A stretch of DNA of 64,000 bases from Pseudorasbora parva (taxonomy: Eukaryota > Chordata > Actinopteri > Cypriniformes > Gobionidae), in assembly GCF_024679245.1 (NCBI RefSeq), contig NC_090187.1:1584777-1648776 (forward strand), read 5' to 3'. Of this stretch, positions 1 through 13,089 are shown piece after piece. How positions within the stretch are numbered: position 1 is the first letter of the stretch; each line of letters begins with the position of its first letter. The translations under genes were made by a program, and so were the position numbers. The notes under the pieces are model-generated. The model ran no database searches. It saw nothing but the letters and a program-made list of their open reading frames with translations, and was not told the DNA's origin.

Positions 1-2
1 TA

Positions 3-1072
3 TACACTATATTGCTACAAGTGTTGTGACGCCTGCCTTTACATGCTCATGAGCTCCCCATTGTTAACCCGTAGGGTTTAATATGGAGTCGGCCCACCCT
101 CTCTAACAGCTCCAGCTCTTCTGGGAAGGCTTTCCTCAAGGTTTAGGAGTGTGTTTATGGGGATTTTTGCCCATTCTTCTAGAAGCTCATTTGTGAGGTC
201 AGGCACTGATGTTGGACGAGAAGGCCTGGCTCTCAGTCTCCGCTCTAATTCATCCCAAAGCTGTTCTATCGGGTTGAGCTCAGGACTCTGTGCAGGCCAG
301 TCCAGTTCCTCCACACCAAACTCCTCATCCATGTCTTTATGGAGCGACGCTTTGTGCACTGGAGCGCAGTCATGCTGGGACAGGAAGGGGCCGTCCACAA
401 ACTGATCCCACAAAGCTGGGAGCATGAAATCCTCCAAAATGTCTTGGTGAAGCATTAAGAGTTCCTTTCACTGGGAACCAAGAGGCAAACCCCTGAAAAA
501 CAACCCTACACCATAATCCCCCCTCCATCAAACTTTACACTTGGCACAATGCAGTCAGGCAAGTCCCGTTCTCCTGGCGACGGCCAAACCCAGACTCGTC
601 CATGGGATTGTCAGACTGAAGCGTGATTGGTCACTCAGAGAACACGTCTCACTGCTCTAGAGTCCAGTGGCGGCTGCTTTACTCCACTGCATCCCACGCT
701 TTGCATTGCTCTTGGTGATGTAAGGCTTGGATGAGCTGCTCGGCCATGGAAACCCATTCCATGAAGCTCTCTACGCTGTTCTTGAGCTCATCTGAAGGCC
801 ACAGAAGTCTGGAGGTCTGGAGCTGTTGACTCTGCAGAAAGTTGGTAACTTCTGTGACCCTCAGCATGCGCTGACCCTGCTCTGGGATTTTACGTGGCTT
901 ATCACTTCATGGCTAAATTGCAGTTGTTCCCAATTCTGTTGCGACCCATTCTTTGACTAATGTGTGTAGAAGCGTCTGCAGGCCTAGAGCTTGATTTATA
1001 CACCTGTGGCCATAAAGGGATTGAACACCTGAACTCAGGGATTTGGAGGGGATTCCAAATACAATATAGCTT
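3..1072 (-). mobile_element. Degenerate Tc1/mariner-type DNA transposon
   Basis: The left end reads TACACTATATTGC and the right end ends near CAATATAG, which are matching inverted termini of the abundant fish Tc1 family, with TA at both borders. The element lies in reverse: the transposase C-terminus is near the left end, and the start region, recognisable as GACCCATTCTTTGAC, is near 943-957. Compared with my memory of the family consensus, about 130 bp just after CCCAAT near 930-940 are missing, which removes part of the DNA-binding region. Many frameshifts break the frame. It is a dead copy. Confidence 0.85.
78..867 (-). pseudogene. Tc1-like transposase remnant (DDE enzyme, C-terminal part best preserved)
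   Basis: The longest open piece, 78-455 on the minus strand, gives 125 residues with the Tc1 hallmarks QHDCAPVH (second catalytic Asp) and SPELNPIEQLWDELERR (third acidic residue, Glu). A second open piece at 679-867 matches the middle-to-N-terminal region, but it is in another frame. An intact family member has about 340 residues, cuts and pastes the element into TA sites, and acts in the nucleus. Here frameshifts between 455 and 680 and loss of part of the N-terminal helix-turn-helix mean that no functional enzyme can be made. Family assignment is firm; exact ends of the former gene are approximate. Confidence 0.85.
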
Positions 1073-1769
1073 AATAAACTATAGGCAATATAGTTTGTTA
1101 GGGTAACTTACAGTACAATTATTTACAGTTGCATTTTGTTCTGTACTCGTGCATCACTTTTATGCCGTTTGCTGACTTTAATTGGTCCTTCTAGATGTAT
1201 TCTGGATAAAGTGCTGCCTGATTTTACCAGAGGTAAATCATAACCCATAATTAATTGCAATGGACAGGGCTCATTGCACATTATAGCAAAACAAGCTCAG
1301 TCCCATTTGACCTTAGCCCTATCAGTTAGCGCCACATACTCCAGACTGTCTGTTGGGCATTAATAAAACAATAACTAGTTAATTATGGTGATGGATTGTT
1401 TGCACAAAATCTTATGGTTCTTCTAGAAGTGACGATGCAGATCAGAGTACATAAGGCTTTAAAGGCTGTTTATTCTCTTACTTGAGAATGAGGTAGAGAG
1501 TCAATTAGAACATGCAAGCTTGTTTAATATCGGAATAATATCTCACAATTCAGACTTTTGTTCTTACAGTTGAGAGTTAATATGTAACTTTTTTTTCATC
1601 AGAATTATAAAGTCACATTTGTTTAATTTAGTTTACATGGTGTTTTGAAAAATTAAAAAAATGTAAAAATTTGAAAATGTTTTTTTTTTTTTTTTTTGGA
1701 ACAAAGCGTAATATATAAAGAAAGTAGTTGCGCATTTTTATCTCACTATTTTTTTGTCATAAACTTGCT
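1073..1769. other. AT-rich non-coding stretch
   Basis: No coding potential or recognised repeat is seen. A run of about 17 T lies at 1681-1697. The rest is AT-rich single-copy-looking DNA. Confidence 0.5.
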
Positions 1770-1853
1770 ACATTGTAAAAAATGAAAAATTAAGATCAGT
1801 GATCAGTCACTAGAACATTTTCAATTGGAGACCTGAATTCTTTTTGCAGTGTA
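1770..1853 (-). mobile_element. Short deleted copy of the ACTGTAAAA hairpin MITE
   Basis: The left border reads CATTGTAAAAAAT and the right border ends GCAGTGTA. The inner block TTCAATTGGAGACCTGAATT at 1820-1839 is the reverse complement of the arm of the fuller copy at 19165-19375. Only about 84 bp remain, so this is an internally deleted derivative. It encodes nothing. Confidence 0.6.
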
Positions 1854-2003
1854 TTTTATTTTTCTCAGAATTACAAAGTCAGAATTGTTGGAGAAACAAA
1901 CAAAATAGAATTGCAGAAGTAAACTCACACTGTAAACCTAACTCAAAATATTTGATAATTTATTTTAAGTAAACAGAACTATTAAGTTTTGAATTTGCGG
2001 GGG

Positions 2004-3258
2004 TTAAAGGACCACTGAAATCAAAATTGAAAATTGAAGTTTTTTAGCTTTCAGTATGACTGTGTTAGCCTTAAAGGTGCACTATGCAACTTTTCGTCCA
2101 CTGGAGGGCGCCTGTTCTAAACGGCTCGCGAGTACCGGGACTTTTATTATGACGGGACGGGACACAGTCGCCGGGTGCGCGCACTTCCGCTTTTTCCGGA
2201 CAGGTAAAAACAGCTATTTTTATCATATCAGATACATTTAAGGGGCCAAGGGCTTCGGCCATCGGTCCGCTCTCTTCCCTGAACTGAAATGAAGTAGTGG
2301 GCTGTACTTTCCACACGATTGACATCAGGTTCAAGAGTACGGCAGGTTGGCTGATGGTTATGTTGCCCGCATACCGCCTCCCATGGCCGAGACTGGTATT
2401 ACGACACCTGTCGGGCTGGGGCTAGTAATGCTACTGCTAATTAAGGTCGATATCTCTGCAGCACTATAACTTGACATTTTTTTATGACATCATCGCCCTT
2501 ATTTCTTCTCATTCTTTTGATGTGTGTAGGTCATTTTTTGGATATTTTTACCTCAATTTTTACACATGGCACCTTTAAGCTATGACTAAGCTGGTATGTT
2601 CCAATACACTGACACAATTTGCATTTAAGAGATATGAGCATTCAAAAAACATCGCAGACTTCACCTTCTTGTCAAATCTTCTCCTGTCCAATCAAAATGC
2701 TCTCTAGAATCTAAAGCCCGCCCCCTACACTGCTGAAGCTGCGGCTGATTGGTCAGTTGTCAACACACATTTACTCATTTCTACATAAGGCACAGAGCAC
2801 ACTATATATGCGATAGGAAACGATTCGGTGTAAATATGCCTTCATTTTGAGGTGAATTAAGTCTGTTTTCATGTTAGTTTCACACACCGCAGCAGTGCAC
2901 AAACACACACACACACACCAACGGCTCTGGTTAAAATTTAGACCACAGACACGAGAGTGCAGCGCGGATCATATGCGCGAGTCGGCGCTGACAACAAACA
3001 CATCGGACCCATTTAATTCTGCACAGAATGCTGTGTTTCAAAGCGATATGGAGGAGATTATGATGATAAACAGTGTTAGAGGAAACTGGCTTCACCAAAC
3101 AGAAAGGTCCGCTCTAATCAAACTGTATATTAACGAAACGCTATTGGCTGTTTCAAAAAAAGGGGAGGAGCTGCTAACAGCTGGAGCCGTTTCAGGGGAA
3201 ATCACGTCAACACATTGAATAATGCGGCGCGTTTCAAAGCACTTCAGTCGGCCTTTAT
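2004..3258. mobile_element. Non-autonomous TTAA-type DNA transposon (element X), interrupted
   Basis: The left end TTAAAGGACCACTGAA and the right end TTCAGTCGGCCTTTATAA are imperfect inverted repeats. The interior contains GC-rich blocks (CAATCAAAATGC, GCCCGCCCCCTACACTG) and a right-hand block GGGGAGGAGCTGCTAACAGC that recurs, degraded, at 20645-20733. A second element (2071-2578) sits inside it. TTAA borders suggest the piggyBac or Kolobok type. No transposase is encoded. The small open frames within it look like chance. Confidence 0.55.
2071..2578. mobile_element. Nested MITE with TTAA target duplication
   Basis: TTAA at 2071-2074 and 2575-2578 flanks an element that opens AGGTGCACTATG and closes CATGGCACCT, a short inverted repeat. 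It is about 500 bp, non-coding, and lies inside the larger element at 2004-3258, so it inserted later. The superfamily (piggyBac or Kolobok) is inferred only from the TTAA duplication. Confidence 0.6.
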
Positions 3259-3584
3259 AAAAAATAAAAGCTTATCAAAAGCAGGTTTGGCAATTTGACA
3301 CAGGAGTCTTATTTACATGTGACTTGGATAGACACATTATGGTACTCTTTGAAAGGTTTCCTTGCGAACCGAACCGAATTAGGAAGAAAATAGAACATTG
3401 TTTCAAATTTCAGTCCTTGTTTCAGAACAAAACAAATTATCTCCAGGTGTGAACCTTAAATCCATTGGCACCGGAAGCAAATCAAATGCATTTACATTAA
3501 ATAACACAACTATACCGCCGTTTACTAAACGATTGAGTGGGAAAGAAAACATTACGGAAATCACTGAACTATTACCTGTGGCAT
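3259..3584. other. Non-coding spacer
   Basis: No recognisable gene or repeat is seen apart from general AT-rich sequence. Confidence 0.4.
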
Positions 3585-3585
3585 T

Positions 3586-3713
3586 AGTGTAGGGGTGAGA
3601 CTTACGGGTAAAACGCGTGGCATCAACTTTTGACGCGAATCGATCAGAGGTTCAAATCCACCTTTTGCCGAACTCGCTTTACTCCCTTTTCCATCACATA
3701 TCAGATCGGAAAG
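3586..3713 (+). mobile_element. tRNA-derived SINE-like fragment (candidate)
   Basis: TTACGGGTAAAACGCG near 3602 resembles a degenerate pol III A box, and GGTTCAAATCC at 3649-3659 is a good B box match at the expected distance. The 3' part, CTTTTGCCGAACTCG and onwards, recurs in reverse at 18306-18395. The T-arm pairs imperfectly (A opposite A at the third pair), so this is not a functional tRNA. It may be a SINE head or just a repeat that looks like one. Confidence 0.35.
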
Positions 3714-3817
3714 GTGTTTATTTTTAATAAAAATGAAGAAAATATTAAAAAAGGGGAAATGAAGCGTTTTTAATAATAAGTGTTTATTGGTTAAGGGTAG
3801 GTAAACAGACATGCTGA

Positions 3818-3852
3818 ATTAGTTTTCAAGGCACTTCAGTGGGCCTTTAAGA
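3818..3852. repeat. Terminal remnant of element X
   Basis: TTTTCAAGGCACTTCAGTGG followed by GCCTTTAA matches the right end of the element at 2004-3258 and the fragment at 22893-22917. Only the terminus is recognisable. Confidence 0.45.
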
Positions 3853-4875
3853 ACGGCCAGATTTAAACATCAGAATTGTCAGATAAAATCCCCCAATTTA
3901 AAATAAGCTTATAGTCAGACAGACTGGGCGAGCGAGAGAGAGAGTTTCAGGGGGAAATTTCCCATTCAGAAGGCAATGATTAATTATGCCACGTAATTAG
4001 CTCGTCAAATAAAATGCGATCTCCTCCCTCGTGACAAGGTGATGTCAGAAAGTGACGGCACATTAGCGTGTGGCTGTGAATGTGGCTCCGCAGTCCCCAA
4101 ATCTCTGGCCCGTGGAGCCGGTCGGAGCGGAGAAGGCTAACCGGGCCTTCTGTCAATACACACAGCTCATTGGCTGCTCAGTCCTTGGACATCGGTGAGA
4201 CAAAACAGAGCTGGTTTAGATAAGCCACACCATATACACCCAATTCCATCCGACATGAATACTAAATAATCCCCTCTCGGAGAATTCAGAGCGAAAGCGA
4301 ATATCAACATTAAAGCAAATATTGAATCACGGGATAAAAAGGGTTTTGTGGTTGTGATAGAATAGTTTGTAGGATTGAGGATGAGAGAGCGAGCGACTCT
4401 TATCTGCTGAGGCCAGGATAAACATCATCACATTTAGCAGTGGATGGTGATTACTGACAAGAGGAGATCTATTAGCGATTCTCATCACACAATCTTAATT
4501 CCCTGTTCGGCACACAGCCCTCCCTCCGCCGCCGACGTTAAACAGGAACGCCGCCATGTCTCCACCTGTTCCTGTCTAATAAGAAAGCAATGAAACGGCC
4601 TCGTAAAATGATGTATAAATCTCGCCGGCTGCTAATATAAAAGTCCCTTCAGGCAGTTAGAGCAGTTGCCTTTGATAGTGCACCGCTAAGCGTTCCCGTT
4701 CCCGTCTGTCTTTCCGAACACAGACCGTAAACCGGTGATTCTTCAATTAGGGGCACTTTTGAGTGCATACTATCGGGAAAAATTCATCTAACTTTTATAT
4801 ATCGTAACCCATTTATTGCATGTCCTGAAATGTGGTGATGACATTTTCCACTCTTTGGAGCACAGGTTGGTTTAA
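3853..4875. other. Non-repetitive stretch, candidate conserved non-coding DNA
   Basis: I see no transposon ends or tandem repeats between about 3950 and 4720. The stretch has balanced composition and clusters of homeodomain-type cores (GATTAATTATG and CGTAATTAGC near 3978-4001; TGATTACTG near 4448). No open frame of note. This texture fits conserved regulatory DNA near a developmental gene, but that is inference: conservation cannot be judged from one genome. Confidence 0.3.
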
Positions 4876-4987
4876 AGGACCCAACACACACACACACAGC
4901 CCCTAAACCTACCCATCACAGGAAACATTCTGCATTTTTACTTTCTCAAAAAAACTCATCCTGTATGATTTATAAGCCTTTTGCAGG
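4876..4987. repeat. Dispersed cyprinid repeat fragment (CACAGCCCCTAAACCTACCC type)
   Basis: After a short CA run, CAGCCCCTAAACCTACCCAT and CATCCTGTATGATTTATAAG are words I recognise from a very common cyprinid interspersed repeat. Only its first about 110 bp are present. Non-coding. Confidence 0.55.
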
Positions 4988-5334
4988 AAAATTCCAACAG
5001 AAGAGGAAAAGCCAGCAAACTACACACTTATGGAGAGACGCCTGCGGGCTGGTTTTGTCTCTGGCCATAATCTACTGCACTGTGTGTATTTACCACAGTA
5101 TGCAAACAATACATTTCTATAATGAAGCGCGGATGCGATGTGAAAACACCGCTCTAATGCACTGCAGACGGCGAGCGCACATCACTTGAATAAACCCCGA
5201 CAGAGTGATCAGGACCCCGAGGCGAAGCGGAGCGTCTCTCTGAAGGGGTTTATTCTGCGATAACAACCGAATCAAGTATTTCTCAGAGCCTTGTAATAAT
5301 TATTATTAACTCTGACATGCTCATCTTCCGATAA
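4988..5334. other. Non-coding spacer
   Basis: Nothing supported as a gene. A 74-codon open frame at 4965-5189 starts in the adjacent repeat and matches nothing I know. Confidence 0.4.
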
Positions 5335-5645
5335 TACTGCCAGCGATCTATCAGGTAATGTCATGCACAGAACGTCAGCGCAGCTGGTTTAGTCCCAAAA
5401 ATGATCAGTCTTCTGCGTTCTGTTGGAGGTCGGATCACGCTCTCACCACAAACGAACCGCTCCAGAGTCCGTCTGAAGCGAACCGAGACCAGCTCTTCTT
5501 CGGTCCGCTAGTTTGGTCTGCTTTTGGTGCACCGAGTGCGACTGACTGCTTTCAGACCTGACCAAACGAACCGCACCAAAGAGGGAAACCAACTCAAATA
5601 CGATTCAACCGAACTAAAGGAGGCAGGTGTGGAAGCAGCCTAAAG
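5335..5645. mobile_element. Degenerate Harbinger-like MITE (GAACCG-rich)
   Basis: GACCAAACGAACCGCACCAA, CCGAGACCAGCTC and related GAACCG words are shared with the better preserved element at 37021-38761. The outer termini are not clear here, so the borders are approximate. Non-coding. Confidence 0.4.
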
Positions 5646-5649
5646 GTGA

Positions 5650-5760
5650 AACAAAAGTATTATAACTGTTTTATAATTATTCATTAAACCATACGATGCA
5701 TTACAAGGGATAATCAATGCAAATACTTTTATAATGCATTATATATTAGGGCTTTAAGTA
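5650..5760. repeat. Terminal-type fragment of the TAATGCATTATA MITE family
   Basis: ATACTTTTATAATGCATTAT and the following GGGCTTTAAG resemble the termini of the element at 59512-59848. Only one degenerate end is seen. Confidence 0.4.
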
Positions 5761-6915
5761 GACTGTTAAAAAAGAATTGAAATAATATTTCTAATCTTTA
5801 AACTGTCACTCCTGCCATACATTTGTTTGATATTTTTCCCTTTTCATTTTAATTTCACTTAAGGTTTCAGTCATTTAGTTTAGTGTGTTTTGCCATTTTT
5901 ATTAGTTTTATTTTACAATTAGTTTTATGGTTTTAATTTAGATTTGTTATTTTCCATTTTATCTCGCTTATAACGGTTTATAAAAGTTTGAGTTTTAGTT
6001 AACTATAATAACCCTGAAAACACTGGAAAACCACTTTTTTTTTTTCTTAAATCCTTTTTTGAGTAAAAAAAACTTATTCGAAGAATTTAGTTCTCTATTA
6101 CCATTGCATTGCAGACAAGCAGAAACGTGCCAAACGCACACAACACTTAATTCACGATAGAGGTGGGCGGAGCTATGAGATTTGACTGACAGTTTGAGGA
6201 GCCAATGGAGCTACGAGGTTTAGTCACAAGCTTTTTTTTAATACATTTCATTGGTTAATTATTCGCAAAACCCACAGAGAGAGACGTAATATGGAAATAC
6301 AAGGTTTCTGCCTGACAGCGACATCAAGTTATATTATAATTTAAGGAATTTTAGGCAGTAAATGAAAAGGTCTGGGAAAACCAAAAACCGATCTCATAAA
6401 ATGTAGGAAATACAAGAGGTCCAATAAAAGATTTTGAGGCTATAATAATGCATCTTTTATTTCTTTAAGATGACACTATTGGGGGACAGAAGCGAATCCT
6501 CTAATTGCAGAATACATCACGGAGAACTGAGAGGAGCAATGATGCAGCTCGGCGATCATGTCTGATCTGGGTGACTTTAACGCCGCCATGCTTCTTTGAG
6601 GCTCGTTTTATGTTTCCTGATATCCCAGCGTTGTGTAATGGTCATCGCAAATGTCAAAACAAAAACAACATCGATTTGCAGTTTTAATATCCAGCAGAGC
6701 GTGGTGGGCACGCCTCATAGAAGAAGAAAGCCCATCTCAAAATCAAGTTTATGCATGCTACCGCTCCTTTTATTTCTTTAGTGGTCACTTTCTATTGGAT
6801 TACGCTGATTCATGACACACACCATCACGGGCCGGGAAAGCGTTTCCATGACAACAGCTTTTCAGAGGTGTCTGTCCACAAAAGTAGGGGAGGATTTGAA
6901 AATCTGCACACCTTT
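5761..6915. other. AT-rich non-coding stretch
   Basis: No gene recognised. Contains T-rich runs (6031-6045, 6231-6240) and an 8-9 A/T patchwork, plus an 83-bp segment near 6170-6240 with CCAATGGAGC-type words. The open frames over 6505-6781 have no family resemblance. Confidence 0.4.
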
Positions 6916-8359
<1,444 letters not shown>

Positions 8360-8892
8360 ACATACCTTATTGTGGACGTGGAACAGTAATGTTTTCATCT
8401 GTGTATCTGACAGATGCTCTCCATTAAATTCTGATCAATGTAAAGTCTCTATTTGGACTGAAGAGTGAATCTGCCATTTCTTTTCCTATTGCTCATACTC
8501 ATTAGGTTGATTGTGTCCGCTCATGCTCAGCAAAAATAGATTTTTGTGCTGATTTTATTATTCTGCAAAGTACTTATAATGAACTGAAAAATAACTTTTT
8601 GTGTTAAGTGTTTGTAATTTTCTGAACATTGCCTGAATTATCCCCTCCATTACGCTGTTAAACGCTGTGACCGGATCATTAAATCAGTTCCAGTGATCAG
8701 TCCAATGAATCTTTGAATGAAGCTTTGTATGAGCATATTGTACAAACAAGAGTAAATATAACCAAAGAGAAAGAAAAATAAATGAGACAATCACAGTTCA
8801 CATTGCTGTCAAGGTTTTGAATTATATTTATGAACCAGCTCAGAGAAGAACGTCATGCCATTTTGGAACAGAATGAGTAAATGATTACAGAC
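8360..8892. other. Non-coding spacer
   Basis: AT-rich; no gene, tandem repeat or transposon terminus recognised. Confidence 0.4.
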
Positions 8893-9035
8893 TTTGGTAA
8901 CACTTTATTTTAAAGTGTCCTTGTTACACATGTTGGATGCCCTTACCATAATAACAACATCAGTAAATTATGCATAATTACATGCAACTAACCCTTAAAC
9001 AAATCCTAATCCTAGACTAAACCTAAGCGACTAAA
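8893..9035. mobile_element. Half of a GGTAACACTTTATTTTA-type MITE
   Basis: It opens GGTAACACTTTATTTTAAAG, followed by GTCCTTGTTACACATG and AATTATGCATAATTACATGC, then AACTAACCC-type words. This is the left half of a very common fish inverted-repeat element. The mirrored right half is absent. Confidence 0.6.
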
Positions 9036-9510
9036 ACGCTTTATTAAGCATAGGGAAGTCTTTTTGTAAAAGTAAACTTTGCGCCTGAGTATGTGCTTGC
9101 ACCGTCTTTTTTTAACATTTATATCATTTTTATAATGTTGTATTTCTGTTTTAGTTAGAATATCAGGTTAAGCTAAAGCTTCAAATACGTTTCAGTTTGT
9201 TTATTTATTTAATTTCCAGTAATGAATATGTTTTAATGGTTTTAGTGAACTTTTAAAACCCTGATACTTTATACCCTGGTCTTTCCTCCTGATTCTGAAT
9301 TAAATGGGAATGAAATGAAATACAGTTTATTGTTAAACCTAACATTTCTATAATGCATGGCTTTTAATTATAAATGAGTTTGAGATGCACTGGGACTCTT
9401 TTTTTGAAATGCCTTCGTATTGCATTTCAGATGAGGGAGATAAATTTGAATCGTTTCAACCACCTAACATATATTACTATATAAGCATGGTCCATGAAAC
9501 ATTGTAATTT
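9036..9510. other. AT-rich non-coding stretch
   Basis: No gene or repeat recognised. Confidence 0.4.
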
Positions 9511-9511
9511 T

Positions 9512-9695
9512 TTTATTATTATACCTTTATTTAATCAGAGAATCCCATTGAGATAGATGTCTCATTTACAAGTGAGCCCTGGCCAAGGTTGCAGCACACA
9601 ATTGACAAAATAAAAACAAACACAGTAAAATTATATACATAAAACAATAATCGCAACACACACATACCAATAAAACAAAATTAAGAACAAGTGCA
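9512..9695. repeat. Dispersed repeat fragment, LINE-tail-like
   Basis: CTTTATTTAATCAGAGAATC, CCCATTGAGATAGATGTCTC and GAGCCCTGGCCAAGG are words I recall from a widespread fish repeat. The A-rich right part suggests a retroposon lying in one of its orientations, but which one I cannot decide. Class is uncertain. Confidence 0.4.
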
Positions 9696-9726
9696 GACAG
9701 TTTGGAATGTTTGATTAAGATATAGC

Positions 9727-10482
9727 TTAAAGGTGCCCTAGAATGAAAATTGATTTAACCTTGCCATAGTGAAATAATAAGAGTTCAGTTCATGGACATC
9801 ACACACTGTGAGTCTCAGACACCATCGCCTCCTCCTTCTGATGGAAATCTTGTGAAAAACACCACGGAAAAATGAGTGCTTCTCAACATAACGCCAAATG
9901 TGACGCAAGCGTTGGGGATCATTAATATGCACGCCCCCAACATTTGCATCTGTCCAGACATGTTCATTATCAGGCGGAACTGACGGAGCGAATCATCGGG
10001 ACTGCAGATAAACAACACACACTCGAGGAGAGCAAAAACGGCTCTCAGGACACACGTCATGTTCAGGCTGTGCAGGGGACGGGAGGACTTTTCTATCCTT
10101 CCCACAGATAAAAAATGTCAACAGTCATGGTTGATGTTTATTATAATCTGATACCGCAACAATTTAATTCAAGATCGTTCGTTTGTTCGGCTCATTTCAA
10201 GCAAGCTTCGCTCAGCGTCTTAAACTGAAGAAAGGGCCGACTGTATTCCTGCAGCAGTGAGCAGCGATTTATCCACTTATTGACTGTTTAAACCATTTCT
10301 GATTAAATCACAGTACCATACCAAACTAAATAGTGTGTCTAATGACAAAGGGGAATATTATTTTATATTACAAAATACAACCGTAGATACTTTGCTTGCA
10401 AATCGTTCACTCGATCCTTCTAGCAAACTTCACCTTTTCCACCATATAAGTTAAAACGAAGAAACGAAGGCTATTCATTTTG
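9727..10482. mobile_element. TTAAAGGTGCCCTAGAATGA-type non-autonomous element, right end lost
   Basis: TTAA at 9727 is followed by AGGTGCCCTAGAATGAAAAT, then AGAGTTCAGTTCATGGACAT, the opening of an abundant cyprinid element of about 1 kb. GC-rich interior to about 10270. The right terminus is not seen; a TA microsatellite follows. Open frames 9738-9932 and 9815-10105 on the minus strand are within the element and have no recognisable domain. Confidence 0.6.

Positions 10483-10485
<3 letters not shown>

Positions 10486-10553
<68 letters not shown>
10486..10553. repeat. (TA)n microsatellite, about 34 units
   Basis: Uninterrupted TA tract. Confidence 0.97.
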
Positions 10554-10555
<2 letters not shown>

Positions 10556-11287
10556 CAAACTCCATCATTATTCATCAGCATTAGGTCATAAACATTCCCT
10601 GTCATAAATGTGTGTTATGCATTGATCGAGATCTGGATCTTTTCCCTAATCCTCACTCCTGAACATTTTCCTCTCGTTTTTATTCGTTGATGAAAATTAC
10701 AGAATATCATCTCGTTTTCATCAGTGAAAAAAGGCCATTAACGAAAATGATGAATTAAATGAACACTGCTGTATTGTAAAAAGTACTATATTAATGAAGG
10801 TGACTTGACTATAGTCAGTAAATGTAGTTCATTATTAGTACTCAGTTTAAATATATAATAACACTGTAACAATGACACCTCAAGTGTATCCCATACTTTA
10901 ATTTTCAAAGAAAATGCCAAAATGCCTCCTTCCCCTCACAAGTTCCCCAACAAACATCCATAGTTCCACCGTCCTGGGGTTATTTTAATCATTATAACGC
11001 TTATTTGTGTACACGCGGCCTCGTTTCACCTGACCATAGCTTTTATTGAAAAGCTTTTCACAATTAGCCTCTAATGGCGTGCACCTGCGTAAATTACCCG
11101 TCGATTGCTGGTGTTGCGTTAGCGCTTACATTAGCACCCCGACAGTAAGGGCTGAATTAAAGCTTAATCATGTCATAGGCCATCTGGATGGGAATTTCCA
11201 TCAGCCGTAGTAATCAGCTGGGCGATGTGTGTCGAGGGGAAGTTCATGCTACGTTTCCCTTTTAACCTCCGGGTTAGAGCAGTTTCA
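10554..11287. other. Mostly non-repetitive stretch, candidate conserved non-coding DNA
   Basis: From about 11020 to 11280 the DNA is not repeat-like and carries CACAATTAGCCTCTAATGG, GTGCACCTGCG and GTAATCAGCTGGG, combinations of homeodomain and E-box cores. No open frame. A regulatory role is only an inference from this texture. Confidence 0.3.
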
Positions 11288-11690
11288 TTAAAGGGATAGT
11301 TCACCCAAAAAAGAAAATGTGATGTTTATCTGCTGACCCGCAGTGCATCCGACATGTAGGTGTGTGTGTTTCTTCAGGAGAACACAAATGAAGATTTTTA
11401 TCTCAGCCGTGCTGTGTGCCGGTCATAATGATGTGAATGGGTAACAACTCTATGAGAGCAAAAAAGAAACAAAACGATCAGTTCGTGTCTTAAGACATCA
11501 ATGTGTCGTCACGAGCAGCAGGGTTTGTGTGCATGTTGTCTAAGCATGTTTTTTTGTTTGTCTGTTTTGCTCTCATAGAATTGTTCCCCATCCACATCAT
11601 TATGACCGGCACACAGCAACGGTTGAGTTAAAAATCTTCATTTATGTTCTCCTGAAGAAACACACACATCTACATGTTGTGTAATAAAGC
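11288..11690. mobile_element. TTAAAGGGATAGTTCACCC-type foldback element, right terminus lost
   Basis: TTAA at 11288 is followed by AGGGATAGTTCACCCAAAA. The interior is palindromic: TTCTTCAGGAGAACACAAAT near 11371 mirrors ATGTTCTCCTGAAGAAACAC near 11644, and GCCGGTCATAATGATGTG mirrors CACATCATTATGACCGGC. The closing GGGTGAACTATCCCTTTAA terminus is absent, so the right end is truncated near the TACATGTTGTG word. Non-coding. Confidence 0.75.
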
Positions 11691-11849
11691 TCCGCCAGTT
11701 TGTGCTTCCAGAGCAGCTGGCCAATCAAAAGCCTTTATTCCCAGATCTGTCTCTAGCTCTGAACTCACGGCGGTTCACCGATGTAGGGATTTTTTTGATG
11801 TAATGTACAGCACGAGTACAGTGGAAACCCTTCCCATACGGCTCAGGGG

Positions 11850-12120
11850 TTAAAGGATTAGTTCACTTCAAATAAAACGTTTCTGATATTTTACTCGCCT
11901 AAATCTCACCCAAGATGATAACGTCTTTCTTTCTTCAGTCGAAAAGACATTCAGTTTTTTTTTTTAAAGGAAAACATTTGAGGATTTTTCTCCTTATAAT
12001 GGACTTCAATGGGAACCAACGGCTGAAGGTCCAAATCAATGCAGTTTCAGAGGAAGAGCTTCAGAGACTCTGATGATCCCAGAGGAATAGAGTCTGATCC
12101 AGACTAACCATCACACATTT
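11850..12120. mobile_element. Left half of a TTAAAGGATTAGTTCACTTC-type element
   Basis: TTAA at 11850-11853 then AGGATTAGTTCACTTCAAAT, CACCCAAGATGATAACGTCT and ATGGACTTCAATGGGAACC, words of a common fish foldback element related to the one at 11288. The mirrored right half is missing. Confidence 0.6.
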
Positions 12121-12730
12121 ACTACCAATTCAGATGCAACCTTTGTGCCATCTCTGAAACACAAAGTTGACTTGTATTGTTAGTGAATTGATAGCAGATC
12201 TATAGTGTTTTCTTCTTATATAGTAAAAGGGTGAAATATACATATATTTTTTTCTTTCTTTCACATCCAACTAATATTGACTGTAGTAATACTTCGGGGC
12301 ATTAAAGGGACCTATAGGCTCACCTGTTTGGCATATATGGTGAGATGGCATGAAGTAAGTCAGTTTGGGTGGTGGGAATTATGTTTCTACCTCAACTTGC
12401 ACTCATTGAGAAACCGTTTGGTTTTAAGCTCAATGTGAGAACTGCTATTTTATTCACGTCTTGCGGTGAGTTGGATGCAAGCATAAGATAGACTGATTCA
12501 GTGGAATGCTGTGCGGGAGGGTGGATTTTTTTTATTTTTTTTATTTTTTTTTATTTTAGTCAGAATAGACAAGAATGATGACAGAGAGAAAAAATTCAAC
12601 ACACTCACTGTTTTTCTTCATGTTGCATGACTCAACATAACACGAGACAGAGTTTCATTGCAGATTAGAACCATAAGATTATTTGTTTATATATAATTTG
12701 TCATTTCAAAGCACCAACATTTGGGGGAAT

Positions 12731-12732
<2 letters not shown>
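12121..12732. other. Non-coding stretch with a T-rich tract
   Basis: TTAAAGGGACCTATAGGC near 12303 may be one terminus of a TTAA-type element, but no partner is seen. T-rich tract at 12525-12557. No gene. Confidence 0.35.

Positions 12733-13089
<357 letters not shown>

Noticed and set aside
3591..3662. Functional tRNA gene
   Set aside because: The T-stem has mismatches, the acceptor stem does not pair well, and flanking sequence is repeated elsewhere.
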